64,000 bases of DNA, from the NCBI RefSeq assembly GCF_014773245.1, contig NZ_JACWMX010000009.1, forward strand, positions 1-64,000, in the 5' to 3' direction. The position numbers were made by a program, and so were the translations under genes. Positions within the stretch are counted from its first letter, which is position 1. The number at the start of each line of letters is the position of its first letter. Below are positions 16,445 through 25,761 of the stretch, one piece after another. The notes under the pieces are model-generated. The model made no database searches. It was given only the letters and a program-made list of their open reading frames with translations, and was not told the origin of the DNA. Source of the stretch: Mucilaginibacter glaciei (GTDB lineage: Bacteria > Bacteroidota > Bacteroidia > Sphingobacteriales > Sphingobacteriaceae).

Positions 16445-17053
16445 TTACAGAGCGATATTTAAAGTGATCTTGTTTCGGGAAAGGGTTATTAACTGTTGTT
16501 TTTCCATTTGTTTGAGTAACCTGGAAATGACCTCGCGGGTGGTACCTAATTCTTCTGCCAGTTGCTGATGGGTAACACTAAACTCGTTCGAGCCGTAAAC
16601 GCTGGCTTTTCTTTTTAGTAAGGTTACGATCCGGTCGTCCAGTTTCTGAAAGGCGACCGCGTTGATCACATTTAGCAGTTCCTCGAAACGCCGGTGATAA
16701 AGTTTAAATATAAAATCGGCCCACTCCGGGTATACTTTGATCCATTCGCTTGCTTTGACAATAGGTAGCATCAACACTTCTGAGTCTTCTTCCACCACCA
16801 ATTTAACTTTACTTGTATCATCGTGAATACCGGCTAAAAAAGACATGATGCAACTCTCTCCGGGTTTAATATAGTACAGTAAGATCTCACGGCCATCTTC
16901 ATCCTGACGCATGACGCGCATACTGCCCGATAGCACTACTGGAATAGACCGGATATAACTATTGGATTGCATTAAAACGGTTTCGGCAGGCAGTGTTTTG
17001 AGTTGGCTGTTGGCGCGTAATTCTTCTTCTAAAATAGCCCCGAATAGTTTCAT
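16445..17053 (-). CDS. Crp/Fnr-family transcriptional regulator
   Basis: A 202-residue regulator with an N-terminal cyclic-nucleotide-type beta-barrel (residues 10-120) and a C-terminal winged helix. The recognition helix lies in ELGTTREVISRLLKQMEKQQLI. It has a single Cys (C68, in ESCIMSFLAG) and no Fnr iron-sulfur cluster. Its gene precedes the sulfur operon by 45 bp in the same direction, so it probably controls persulfide or sulfite detoxification. Confidence 0.88.
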   Translation of the reverse strand: MKLFGAILEEELRANSQLKTLPAETVLMQSNSYIRSIPVVLSGSMRVMRQDEDGREILLYYIKPGESCIMSFLAGIHDDTSKVKLVVEEDSEVLMLPIVKASEWIKVYPEWADFIFKLYHRRFEELLNVINAVAFQKLDDRIVTLLKRKASVYGSNEFSVTHQQLAEELGTTREVISRLLKQMEKQQLITLSRNKITLNIAL

Positions 17054-17082
17054 GCGGTCAAAGGTAAAAATCTCCCGACAAT

Positions 17083-17093
17083 ATGATAATCAT
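17083..17093. promoter_or_regulatory. Dyad upstream of the Crp-family gene
   Basis: ATGATAATCAT is a perfect odd palindrome 30 bp upstream of the regulator start. It could be an autoregulatory site. The region is AT-rich, so a chance dyad is not excluded. Confidence 0.3.
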
Positions 17094-17151
17094 TATATTA
17101 AGACAATCATAAAATGTGTTTTTCAACACCTAAAAGCTACCTTAATAAAAG

Positions 17152-17544
17152 TTAAATACTTGGCAAAAGGTAATAAACAAGCAAAGCACTGATGATCAAA
17201 ATGGCGACCGTAAGTGAAACCGATAATAAAAAAGAAGGTTTGTAAGCGTTATCCAATAATTGCTTTTCGGTTGAACGGTAACGAAAGAAAGACAACAATG
17301 CCATAGCAGCACCTATGGCCACCAGTAAGATGCCGATTTCTGAAGAATAGCCTTTAGTTGGCAACACTACTTTGCCAGGAAGAATTAAAGCCAACTGCCT
17401 TATGAAGAGGCTGAATTTAACCACCACAAAGCCGAAACCCATTAAAGCAATGCTTGTCCTGATCCAGGCAAGAAACGTTCTTTCATTAGCCAGGTGTTCA
17501 CTCGGGTTGATGATCGGCTTATCGGCTTTCTTTTGAGTATGCAT
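17152..17544 (-). CDS. DUF202 membrane protein (YidH-like)
   Basis: A 130-residue protein of the DUF202 family. The defining motif HLANERTFLAWIRTSIALMGFGF covers the first helix, and two more helices follow (SEIGILLVAIGAAMALLSFF; VSLTVAILIISALLVYYLL). The function of the family is unknown. A GTG two codons upstream is an alternative start. It is separated from the sulfur operon regulator by about 100 bp, with no link beyond position. Confidence 0.85.
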   Translation of the reverse strand: MHTQKKADKPIINPSEHLANERTFLAWIRTSIALMGFGFVVVKFSLFIRQLALILPGKVVLPTKGYSSEIGILLVAIGAAMALLSFFRYRSTEKQLLDNAYKPSFLLSVSLTVAILIISALLVYYLLPSI

Positions 17545-17712
17545 GTCCACAGCTGAAATTATACAACCTTCATTATTGAAATTTGTTCAGTCAGGAGGCT
17601 GTTATGATACGCTCTTTAATCAATAACCTCGAATTGCAATAATTAATTTGATGGGCCACCGTATATATCTTACGGATTACAGAAATCTTACTCAACGCAG
17701 GTCAGAAGCTTT

Positions 17713-18150
17713 TTATGGTTTTTTAAATTCATACCCAAGCACTTTGCTTTTGAGACTTACTTCTATCTGAACCATTCCCTTTTTAAACGCGCTTAATCCC
17801 GGCTCCCCGAGTTTTTCCTCCATGATCTTTTCAGCGGCGCTAACCGCCTCATAGATCTGAGGCATGACCTTTTTGCCATTTTCGGCCAGCGAAAAAAGAT
17901 GCTCGTTATTGCACGCGGGATCTTCCTCAGCAAGCAGATAACCCATGTCCAGCAGTTGCTTTAGCATCGGCATCAGACTTCTTCGGTCAACTTCCATAAA
18001 ATCGACGAGTTGCTTTTGTTTTACGCACCCCGCACTGCCGGAAATAAATAACATTGCCTCAGCCATATATTCTGTGTGCGGTGGCGGAAGTTGTAAAGCA
18101 AGCACTTTTACATATAGCTTGCTTAATCTTCTGAGATCTTTAGCGATCAT
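17713..18150 (-). CDS. MarR-like transcriptional regulator A
   Basis: A 145-residue winged-helix protein. The HTH is KQKQLVDFMEVDRRSLMPMLKQLLDMGYL, followed by a wing with LFSLAENGKKVMP and a C-terminal dimerisation helix. It is paralogous to the next gene upstream (the LRRLSKLYVK and LRRLSRLYSR starts align). It lies close to a TolC-RND-MFP efflux operon and may help to control it; the ligand is unknown. Confidence 0.8.
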   Translation of the reverse strand: MIAKDLRRLSKLYVKVLALQLPPPHTEYMAEAMLFISGSAGCVKQKQLVDFMEVDRRSLMPMLKQLLDMGYLLAEEDPACNNEHLFSLAENGKKVMPQIYEAVSAAEKIMEEKLGEPGLSAFKKGMVQIEVSLKSKVLGYEFKKP

Positions 18151-18311
18151 AAATCCATTTTATAGTATACGAGCGATCATTTACGAAAATCAATCACTGC
18201 ATCCGATATTAATAACCAGGTAATGCGTCAATAGCGCTGCCTACTACATTCGCGTTCAGGAACTCCGACAAAAGTGATTACTTCTAAAGCTCCAGTCGCT
18301 GTCGCTTACGG

Positions 18312-18737
18312 CTAAAGTGCAAGGTCAACTAAGTTGGACTGCATCTTAAAAAGTGTTTCATAAAAATGATCCAAATGCGTTTTGTCCACTTGCTGGTTGA
18401 TCATAATATTCACTTGCTCTATCGCATCCTGTATCTTGGGCACACTTTCTTTCCCTTTACTGGTCAAATAGATAAAATGAGCCCTCCGGTCGGCTACGTT
18501 TTGTTCAGTACAAACAAAGCCGCTTTTGGTCATCCCTTCTATGAGCACAGCAATACGCGACTTATCCACCTGGAATAATTCAGCAAGCTCTTTATGGGTC
18601 GGGACATGTTCCGTGGAGGCCAGTAAAAGAATGATCTCTGCGTAATGTTCGAGGCGAAGATCTGGCAGGACTTTAACGATGGCACGGCTGTATAGCCTGC
18701 TTAAACGACGCAGGCTTTTCGATAATAAAATTTGCAT
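18312..18737 (-). CDS. MarR-like transcriptional regulator B
   Basis: A 141-residue MarR protein. It has the HTH THKELAELFQVDKSRIAVLIEGMTKSGF and the conserved wing ADRRAHFIYLTSKGK, a better match to classical MarR than its neighbour. An imperfect inverted repeat lies about 30 bp upstream of its start. A decayed relative is seen at 26.2 kb. Both MarR genes and the paired small membrane proteins around 19 kb flank the RND operon, suggesting one regulatory unit. Confidence 0.85.
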   Translation of the reverse strand: MQILLSKSLRRLSRLYSRAIVKVLPDLRLEHYAEIILLLASTEHVPTHKELAELFQVDKSRIAVLIEGMTKSGFVCTEQNVADRRAHFIYLTSKGKESVPKIQDAIEQVNIMINQQVDKTHLDHFYETLFKMQSNLVDLAL

Positions 18738-18766
18738 AATAAATTTCTTTTAGACAAACAGATTGA

Positions 18767-18788
18767 AACTTGTCCGGAATGGACAGTT
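18767..18788. promoter_or_regulatory. Probable MarR operator
   Basis: AACT-t-GTCC, a 5-bp spacer, then GGACAGTT: an inverted repeat with one bulged base, between the MarR gene and the small membrane protein gene. Its place 30 bp before the regulator start fits autoregulation. Not proven. Confidence 0.45.
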
Positions 18789-18813
18789 TGTTAAACGCTT
18801 ATTACTAAAAGAA

Positions 18814-19182
18814 TCAAATACGAAGGGCGAGCCGGAAAGGGAAAGTGGCCGAAAGGTAATGTGGTATCGGGGTAGGTGGCCTTAGTTGCCTTACTATCCG
18901 GGGAATTAAAAACGAGATCAAAAACACTCCGGCCAGTTGACCAAATAGGTTCTGTATATTTTGATCTTTATTCAAAACAAACTTATCCGTACGGTGCATC
19001 ATACTGGATGTCTGAGCGCTGGAATTATCCGGTTTCCTTTTGAAGATAGAATTGTAGCGTACTTGCGACTTATTTGAAACCAAGTGATGATTGGGTAGCA
19101 AAAGAATATGGGTAAGCACGATAAACAGGTATGCCGCGGTCAGCAACAGCACACTCATTTTTTTTTGATCAGGCACCCTCAT
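18814..19182 (-). CDS. Small two-helix membrane protein, paralog A
   Basis: A 122-residue protein with an N-terminal helix (SVLLLTAAYLFIVLTHILLL) and a second helix (LFGQLAGVFLISFLIP), joined by a polar loop with YNSIFKRK and MHRTDK. The same two loop motifs and the same two-helix layout occur in the divergent gene at 19.4 kb, so the two are paralogs. I do not recognise the family. The start was set at the ATG just before the first helix; a longer frame adds 29 residues unlike the paralog. Position between MarR regulators and an RND operon suggests an envelope or efflux accessory role. Confidence 0.65.
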   Translation of the reverse strand: MRVPDQKKMSVLLLTAAYLFIVLTHILLLPNHHLVSNKSQVRYNSIFKRKPDNSSAQTSSMMHRTDKFVLNKDQNIQNLFGQLAGVFLISFLIPRIVRQLRPPTPIPHYLSATFPFRLALRI

Positions 19183-19391
19183 AAACAAATGTAAGTAATT
19201 TGGTTTATTTAATTCAAATCGCCAGGCCAAACCTGAAGGTTCTATAATTTTCCATTCCTTTCCAGGCATTGGGCTTCAAGCGCACAAAGTACTCACTGTG
19301 TGAGAATACCAACAAATAAAATTCAATTGCAACAATAATTTTGCAAAAAAACCTTTATTGTTTTGAGATATTTGCGATGCAATAATAAAAG

Positions 19392-19787
19392 GTGAAAAAG
19401 AAGCAGGCCACATTTCCAATAAATATCTTAGTGCTCGCGCTTGTTGCCGTGTATTTTTTCATGGCATCCACCCACATTTTTTTTATTCCCTGTCTTACTC
19501 AGGGCACCCATCATACAGCGCTTTCCCATAATTCTATTTTTAAAAGAAAGCTGGAATACCGGGCTGTTGCCGGCAAGCAACTGAGCATTATCCAGCGGCC
19601 TGATAAATCGATCTTCGAAGAGCGTAAAGCGTTATCGGATTCCATCAGATCCTTTTTAAGTTTTTTTACTATCCTGCTGTTTATTTCGCTGGTTTGGAGG
19701 TTTAAGCCCAAGTTCTTTGCTGACGTTTCCGGCCAGCTTTACCCTCCCCTTCATTCGTACTTATCGCTTTGCGTGATCCGGATCTGA
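19392..19787 (+). CDS. Small two-helix membrane protein, paralog B
   Basis: A 131-residue protein beginning at a GTG. It has helix NILVLALVAVYFFMASTHIF, a loop with HNSIFKRK and IQRPDKS, and a second helix FFTILLFISLVW, ending HSYLSLCVIRI. Paralog A matches in the loop (YNSIFKRK, HRTDK) and at the end (FPFRLALRI). No known domain can be named. It precedes the TolC gene by 119 bp on the same strand and may be the first gene of that operon. Confidence 0.65.
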   Translation: MKKKQATFPINILVLALVAVYFFMASTHIFFIPCLTQGTHHTALSHNSIFKRKLEYRAVAGKQLSIIQRPDKSIFEERKALSDSIRSFLSFFTILLFISLVWRFKPKFFADVSGQLYPPLHSYLSLCVIRI

Positions 19788-19906
19788 TCAATACCACTTC
19801 TGCAATAGTGCCGTACCAGGCCTTTTGCGCAATCTACATGCTTTTGTTTTAAGGTATTGCCGGTATAAACGGCCCTCACCATTTCTTTCATTTCCGAAAA
19901 ATTAAT

Positions 19907-21298
19907 ATGCAAAGTTCAAAAAGACAGCTAATTGTCGTTATTTGCCTTTTTATTGCAGGGCATACTTACGCGCAGCAAACAAATCCGCCGGTCAAATTAA
20001 AAGACCTGTTAAACCGGGTAAACGAAAAAGCACCCTCGCTGCTCACGGACTCTGCTGCCATTACGATCAGGCAGGCCCAGGCTGCAGAGACCCACAGCAA
20101 CTGGCTCCCCAACCTTAAACTGAATTACCAGGCGGATATAGGCACCAATAATAATGATGCCGGGCCTTACTTTGGCTTTGGTATTATCCCGTCCAATTCA
20201 CGCGGCGTAAGGACTGAAAGCAATACCAGCGCGGTATTGACCAACCTGGGCATTGCAGCCCTCGACTGGGAGGTTTACAATTTTGGAGCCTACGCGGCCC
20301 AAAACAAGGTTGCTAAATCAGATATAAATGTTGAACAGAACAAGTTCACACAATCTAAATACCAGTTGCAGGCTTATACCATTGGCAACTACCTGCAATT
20401 AATGCGCCTGCAGGATCTCCTTGCTATTCAGAACAGGAATATTCAGCGCAACGAGCAGATCAGGCGCTCCATTCAATCACTGGCCAAAAGCGGCATTCGG
20501 CCGGGTGTTGACACGAGTATCGCCGAAGCCGAACTTTCCAAAGCACGACTTAATTATATCGAACTGGACAACCAGTTAAAAAGGGTTCAACTACAGCTAT
20601 CAGCCATCAGCGGACTGCCCTATCAAAGCATCATCCCGGACACTGCCGCTGAAAGCCATATGATCGGTCAGGCAGTAGCACCTGCAATGCTGAGCGCAGA
20701 CATGGCCAACAACCCTTTGATCAACTATTATAAGTCGATCTATCAAGGCAGCCTCGACCGCGAAGAACTGGTGAGGAAACAGTACAATCCGAAGATCTTG
20801 CTGGAAGCTGCCGTTTGGGGCCGTGGCTCCAGTATAGATGCCAATGATAATTTCAACAGCCTTTCTACCGGCTGGGGTTTTAACCGAAACAATTACCTGG
20901 TAGGGGTGGGTATTTCCTATAACCTGTTTGACATCCGGCGCAAACAGCTCAAACTCCGCACCCAAAAGGCAGCGACAGACTATGCGCGAAAACAACTGGA
21001 TGAACAAAGGAATGCGTTAGCACTAAATGTGAACCAGGCAGATGTGGAACTGAACACCGCCAAACAACGTTTGCAGGAAATTCCGAACCAGTTGAAGGCG
21101 GCCAATGCCGGTTATAGGCAAAAGCTATCCTTATATAAAAGCGGCTTGACGGACATTATTGAACTGAACGCCGCATTAAATATTTTATATCGGGCGGAAA
21201 CCGATTATGTACAAGCCAAATCTGCTTACACTAACGCTTTATTCCAGAAAGCCGTGACAGGCAACCAGGTCAGTTCAGTTTTAAACCTTTTAAATTAA
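19907..21298 (+). CDS. TolC-family outer membrane efflux protein
   Basis: A 463-residue outer membrane channel protein. A signal peptide (ending near TYAQQ) precedes the two long coiled-coil TolC repeats; LQDLLAIQNRNIQRNEQIRRS and LYKSGLTDIIELNAALNILY are typical. It forms the outer part of a tripartite pump with the RND and adaptor genes that follow. The gene order OMF-RND-MFP is the reverse of the common proteobacterial order. The RND gene starts 6 bp after the stop. Confidence 0.88.
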   Translation: MQSSKRQLIVVICLFIAGHTYAQQTNPPVKLKDLLNRVNEKAPSLLTDSAAITIRQAQAAETHSNWLPNLKLNYQADIGTNNNDAGPYFGFGIIPSNSRGVRTESNTSAVLTNLGIAALDWEVYNFGAYAAQNKVAKSDINVEQNKFTQSKYQLQAYTIGNYLQLMRLQDLLAIQNRNIQRNEQIRRSIQSLAKSGIRPGVDTSIAEAELSKARLNYIELDNQLKRVQLQLSAISGLPYQSIIPDTAAESHMIGQAVAPAMLSADMANNPLINYYKSIYQGSLDREELVRKQYNPKILLEAAVWGRGSSIDANDNFNSLSTGWGFNRNNYLVGVGISYNLFDIRRKQLKLRTQKAATDYARKQLDEQRNALALNVNQADVELNTAKQRLQEIPNQLKAANAGYRQKLSLYKSGLTDIIELNAALNILYRAETDYVQAKSAYTNALFQKAVTGNQVSSVLNLLN

Positions 21299-21304
21299 TT
21301 AACT

Positions 21305-24300
21305 ATGTCAATGGTCACATCCGCACTCAAAAGGCCGATCACCGTCGTGGTGATCACCATGAGCCTTTTAATATTTGCAGTGCTTAGTGCAATAAAAATA
21401 CCGATAGATATTTTTCCGCAGTTAAACCTGCCTACCATCTACGTTATCGAATCCTACGGGGGCATGTCACCCCAGCAAATGGAGGGCTTTTTCTCCACCC
21501 GTTTGCAAGACCAGTTCCTGTATGTAAATGGTGTTAAAACCATCACCAGTAAGAACATACAAGGTTTAACGATGCTGAAGCTTAGTTTTTACGAGAACGT
21601 AAACATGGCTGAGGCCCAGGCGCAGGTTGCCCTGCAGGTCAACCGGGCGATGAAGTTCTTTCCGCCGGGTGCCCTGCCGCCCCAGGTGGTACGATATGAT
21701 GCGTCATCCCTGCCGGTTGGTCAGCTGGTCCTATCCGCTCCCGCCCGCAGCTTAAAGGAAATTTATGATATGGCGGCGACCCGTATCCGCCCAATGTTTG
21801 CCTCGGTACCTGGCTTGTCAGCGCCGCCGCCGTTTGGTGCAAACTCGCGCTCGATCACCGTAAGTGTAGACCCCAACAAAATGCGCAGTTATGACCTGAC
21901 ACCCGACCAGGTAGTAGAGGCGCTGGCTAAATTCAACGCTATGTCGCCATCAGGTAACCTCCGTATCAATAACACCATGTTTACCACGACGATCAACTCT
22001 TTGGTAAAAAAGTCAGAAGAGTTTGGTGACATTCCCATCAAAACCAAAAACGGGGTTTCCGTCTTGGTGAAAGATGTCGCTCGTGTAGCTGATGCCGCTG
22101 ACGTCACGGTAGATTATGCGTTGATCAACGGGAAACGCTCAGTGTATATCCCGGTGGTTAAAACCGCCGATGCCTCTACATGGTCAGTGGTGCAAAGCCT
22201 GAAAAGCAAGATCCCGGAAATGCAAAGCTTACTGCCGGATGATGTGAAGATCTCTTACGAATTTGACCAGTCTATCTTCGTAATCAATGCCGTAAAAAGC
22301 TTAATAACTGAAGGCGGTTTGGGTGCCTTACTTACAGGTTTGATGGTATTGCTGTTCCTGCGCGACTGGCGTAGCAGCCTGATCGTAGTGATCACAATCC
22401 CGGTGTCGATTTTATTAGGCGTGTTCCTTTTGGGCATGTTCGGTCAAACCATCAATATAATGACCTTGAGCGGGCTGGCACTGGCCATCGGTATCCTCGT
22501 CGACCAGGCGACGGTAACAATTGAGAACATTCACCAGCATTTGGAAATGGGGAAATCAAAAAAACTGGCTATTTATGATGCCTGTGAAGAGATAGCGTTT
22601 CCACTACTCCTAATTCTACTTTGTATTCTGGCGGTATTTGCTCCATCCTTCCTGATGAATGGCGTGCCCAAGGCTATGTTCCTGCCCTTATCAATGTCCA
22701 TCGGTTTGACGATGATCGTTTCGTATGTTTTAGCACAAACCCTGGTACCGATATTAAGTAATTGGCTGATCAAAGCCGAGCAGTACCAGCATTATGTACA
22801 TGGCGAACTCCACGCACATGCGGGCGAATCTTTAAATCAAAAAGAAGAAACACAGGTTAATAAACACCTGAAAGAAGAGCAGGATCATCCCGAAGACAAC
22901 GACTTTTTTGAAAAGGTAAAAATGCGGTTCATGGGGATCATCACCCGCTGGATGCCGAATAAAAAACTGATAGTACCGATATATACCGTGGCTGTTATCG
23001 TACTGGCCGGTGTGGGTTTTGTGGTCATTGGTAAAGACATGATGCCGAAGCTGAATAACGGTCAATTTCTGATCCGCATCAAGGCACCTGATGGCACCCG
23101 CCTGGAGCGCACAGAAGATAAATTTAAAGCGGTGCTGAACATTATCGATAAGACCGTCGACCATCATATCGCCATCAGTTCCGGCTATGTGGGTATCGTT
23201 CCCAGCAGCTACGGTACCAGTAACCTGTACATATTTAATACGGGTACACATGAAGCTGTGCTGCAGATAAACCTGGATGAACATTATAAGGTGAACATGG
23301 ATGAGTTAAAGGACGCCCTGCGAAAAAATATCTCTCATCAGTTACCAGATCTGCGGATCACCTTTGAACCCATCGATATGACCGAAAAGATTATGAGCCA
23401 GGGAGCGGCAACGCCTATTGAGATTAGGGTAGCTGGAAAGGATATGGCCCAGATAGAGGGTTATGCCAATAAAGCGGTCGCTAAATTAAAACAGATCAGC
23501 TACCTGCGCGACGTACAAATTGTACAGCCTTTAAGGATACCCGTAGTAGCCATTACGCTTGACCGTCAAAAGGTGTCGCAATTCGGGTTGAATGTAACCG
23601 ATATTGCACGTTCAGTTACGGCCAGTACCTCTTCCAGCCGTTTTACAGAAAAGAATCAATGGCTGGATGAAAAGGCAGCCTATACCTACCAGGTGCAGGT
23701 ACAGATTCCGGAGTATGTCATGAATACGATGGACGAGTTGAAGGAAATTCCTCTCCTGAAGGGGCAAAGCACCCCAACACTGGCTGACGTCGCCGATTTC
23801 AAGGTGATCTATTCACCGGGTGAATATGACCGTTCGGGTCCCCGCCGTTTTTTAACGGTGAGCTCCAATATTTATAAAAAGGATCTGGGCACCGCAACTG
23901 CCGATGTACAAAAGGTGATGACCTCCCTGGGCGCACCACCAAAGGGATTGGTCGCAGAGTTAAAAGGAATGTCCAGCTTGTTGACCGAAACCATGAGCAG
24001 TTTGCAAAGTGGTTTAGCCTTCGCGGTATTAGTGATATTCCTGTTGCTGGCAGCCAATTACCAGTCATTCAAGCTTTCTTTAACGGTACTTTCTACGGTT
24101 CCGGCGGTAATATTAGGTTCACTGACCGCTTTATTGCTAACAGGTTCTACGCTTAACCTGCAATCCTACATGGGGATGATCATGTCTACCGGAGTATCGG
24201 TAGCGAACGCAATCCTGATCGTAACGAATGGTGAAAAATTGCGCCTGGAATTTAAAGATGCTACTCGTGCATCGATCACGAGCGCAGCTATCCGTTTGCG

Positions 24301-24544
24301 ACCTATCCTCATGACCAGCTTTGCCATGATGGCGGGTATGGTGCCGATGGCATCTGGTATGGGTGAAGCAGGAGAACAGACCGCACCTTTGGGCCGCGCT
24401 GTGATCGGCGGCTTATTTGCTTCGACGCTTGCCGCCCTGTTTATTCTACCATTGGTATTTGCCTGGGTACAGGACAAGACCACTTATGAATCACCGTCAT
24501 TAATGCCGGAAGAGACCATTGCTATTCAAACTTCAACGATATAA
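21305..24544 (+). CDS. RND efflux permease
   Basis: A 1079-residue inner-membrane proton-driven pump with the AcrB/MexB-like layout: helix 1 near residues 12-30, a large periplasmic loop, helices 2-6 (330-500), a second loop and helices 8-12. In helix 4 the expected acidic pair is D400-Q401 (GILVDQATVTIEN), so the second aspartate of AcrB is replaced. The loop near residues 510-545 is His- and acid-rich (YVHGELHAHAGES and following). The CusA methionine triad was not found, so organic or hydrophobic substrates are more likely than copper. The adaptor gene starts 4 bp after the stop. Confidence 0.88.
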   Translation: MSMVTSALKRPITVVVITMSLLIFAVLSAIKIPIDIFPQLNLPTIYVIESYGGMSPQQMEGFFSTRLQDQFLYVNGVKTITSKNIQGLTMLKLSFYENVNMAEAQAQVALQVNRAMKFFPPGALPPQVVRYDASSLPVGQLVLSAPARSLKEIYDMAATRIRPMFASVPGLSAPPPFGANSRSITVSVDPNKMRSYDLTPDQVVEALAKFNAMSPSGNLRINNTMFTTTINSLVKKSEEFGDIPIKTKNGVSVLVKDVARVADAADVTVDYALINGKRSVYIPVVKTADASTWSVVQSLKSKIPEMQSLLPDDVKISYEFDQSIFVINAVKSLITEGGLGALLTGLMVLLFLRDWRSSLIVVITIPVSILLGVFLLGMFGQTINIMTLSGLALAIGILVDQATVTIENIHQHLEMGKSKKLAIYDACEEIAFPLLLILLCILAVFAPSFLMNGVPKAMFLPLSMSIGLTMIVSYVLAQTLVPILSNWLIKAEQYQHYVHGELHAHAGESLNQKEETQVNKHLKEEQDHPEDNDFFEKVKMRFMGIITRWMPNKKLIVPIYTVAVIVLAGVGFVVIGKDMMPKLNNGQFLIRIKAPDGTRLERTEDKFKAVLNIIDKTVDHHIAISSGYVGIVPSSYGTSNLYIFNTGTHEAVLQINLDEHYKVNMDELKDALRKNISHQLPDLRITFEPIDMTEKIMSQGAATPIEIRVAGKDMAQIEGYANKAVAKLKQISYLRDVQIVQPLRIPVVAITLDRQKVSQFGLNVTDIARSVTASTSSSRFTEKNQWLDEKAAYTYQVQVQIPEYVMNTMDELKEIPLLKGQSTPTLADVADFKVIYSPGEYDRSGPRRFLTVSSNIYKKDLGTATADVQKVMTSLGAPPKGLVAELKGMSSLLTETMSSLQSGLAFAVLVIFLLLAANYQSFKLSLTVLSTVPAVILGSLTALLLTGSTLNLQSYMGMIMSTGVSVANAILIVTNGEKLRLEFKDATRASITSAAIRLRPILMTSFAMMAGMVPMASGMGEAGEQTAPLGRAVIGGLFASTLAALFILPLVFAWVQDKTTYESPSLMPEETIAIQTSTI

Positions 24545-24548
24545 ACAC

Positions 24549-25631
24549 ATGAAAACGAAAATAATCATCTTAGGCGCGGCAGCCTGCTTTTTAGCAGCCT
24601 GTTCCGGTAACGAAAAGCCGGTAGACCTGACCGAAGCGAAAGCAAGCGGGAACAAGAAATATGAGACCGGTACGATCACCGAAAAAGCTTTGTCCAGCTA
24701 TGCCAGGTTACCCGGACGGTTAAACCCGTACAACGAGGTTAACCTGTTTCCCAAAGCAAACGGTTTTGTAAAGCAAATCTTTGTAGACCGGGGTTCGCAA
24801 GTTACGAAAGGACAATTGTTAATTACCCTGGAAGCACCTGAAATGGAGTCGCAGCTACAGGCGGCTAATTCGCGCTATTTACAGGCGCAGGAAACGGCTA
24901 ATGCCAGCAAGGAAAAGTATAACCGCTTGAAACAAGCCGCTGCTGAACCGGGTTCGGTATCCCCGCTGGACCTGGACAATGCCGTATCCCGGATGAAATC
25001 GGATATGGCCATCGCCAATGCTGAAAGATCAAATATGGAGTCCGTTAAAACTATGCAAGGTTATCTTAAAATTTACGCGCCGTTTGACGGCACCATCGTG
25101 CAGCGGAATGTATCGCCAGGCGCATTGGTCGCGCCCGGCAAAGGCACTGACCAGCCCATGTTAGTACTTCAGGATACCCGAAAACTGCGCCTGGAAGTAG
25201 CCATCCCCGAAGATTACGTGGATAAAGTGGACCTCAAGCAGGCCGTTACCTTTACCTTTAACGCCATGCCAGGTAAGGAACATACCGCGAAGATCAGCCG
25301 TTCGGCTAATGCCTTGGGCAATATGCGGTCAGAAGCAATCGAGATTGATGTGATCAACAAAGACGGCCAGCTGAAACCCGGTATGTATGCAGAGGTAAAG
25401 ATCCCGATGGTTTCCGGTGCCAAGTCTTTGCTGGTACCTAATACCGCAATCGTTCGCTCCACCGAGCGGGAATATGTGATCACGGTAAGAAACGGTAAGG
25501 CGAAACTGGTCGATATCAAAGAAGGACTTGCTGGAAAAGATTCTACGGAAGTTTTCGGTGCTTTGGTTCCCTCAGACGGTATCGTTACCAAAGCCAGCGA
25601 CGATGTTAAAGACGGTACAGTTATCAATTAA
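24549..25631 (+). CDS. RND efflux periplasmic adaptor (MFP), lipoprotein
   Basis: A 360-residue adaptor with a lipoprotein signal (ACFLAACSGN; lipobox LAAC). The biotinyl-lipoyl half-motifs are visible as VKQIFVDRGSQVTKGQLLITLE and IVQRNVSPGALVAPG, enclosing a short coiled-coil hairpin, followed by the beta-barrel and membrane-proximal domains. I used the ATG after the RND stop rather than a longer frame starting inside that gene. It completes the tripartite pump and is followed at once by a strong terminator. Confidence 0.88.
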   Translation: MKTKIIILGAAACFLAACSGNEKPVDLTEAKASGNKKYETGTITEKALSSYARLPGRLNPYNEVNLFPKANGFVKQIFVDRGSQVTKGQLLITLEAPEMESQLQAANSRYLQAQETANASKEKYNRLKQAAAEPGSVSPLDLDNAVSRMKSDMAIANAERSNMESVKTMQGYLKIYAPFDGTIVQRNVSPGALVAPGKGTDQPMLVLQDTRKLRLEVAIPEDYVDKVDLKQAVTFTFNAMPGKEHTAKISRSANALGNMRSEAIEIDVINKDGQLKPGMYAEVKIPMVSGAKSLLVPNTAIVRSTEREYVITVRNGKAKLVDIKEGLAGKDSTEVFGALVPSDGIVTKASDDVKDGTVIN

Positions 25632-25638
25632 ATTCTGA

Positions 25639-25678
25639 ACCGGCATGGCCAAGTTCGGGATCATGCCGGTTTTTTTTT
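25639..25678 (+). terminator. Rho-independent terminator of the TolC-RND-MFP operon
   Basis: ACCGGCATG and CATGCCGGT form a perfect 9-bp stem with a 14-base loop, followed by a run of nine T. It begins 8 bp after the adaptor stop codon. Confidence 0.9.
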
Positions 25679-25761
25679 AACGGAATAATGCGATAGTGCC
25701 CCTTGGCGATCAGTACTGCTAACTCGAAGAAAATCCACATAGTAATAATATTGTACATCAG

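Noticed and set aside
18151..18311. Intergenic region between the two MarR genes as a possible small RNA or gene
   Set aside because: No terminator, promoter pattern or coding frame could be supported.
19380..19391. GCAATAATA before the small membrane protein gene as a third ArsR site
   Set aside because: Only half of the ArsR palindrome core is present and the gene has no arsenic context.
20600..21007. Long minus-strand ORF within the TolC gene
   Set aside because: It is a shadow of the plus-strand coding frame with no domain or start context. Similar shadows within the RND, cusA, copB and oxidase genes were rejected for the same reason.
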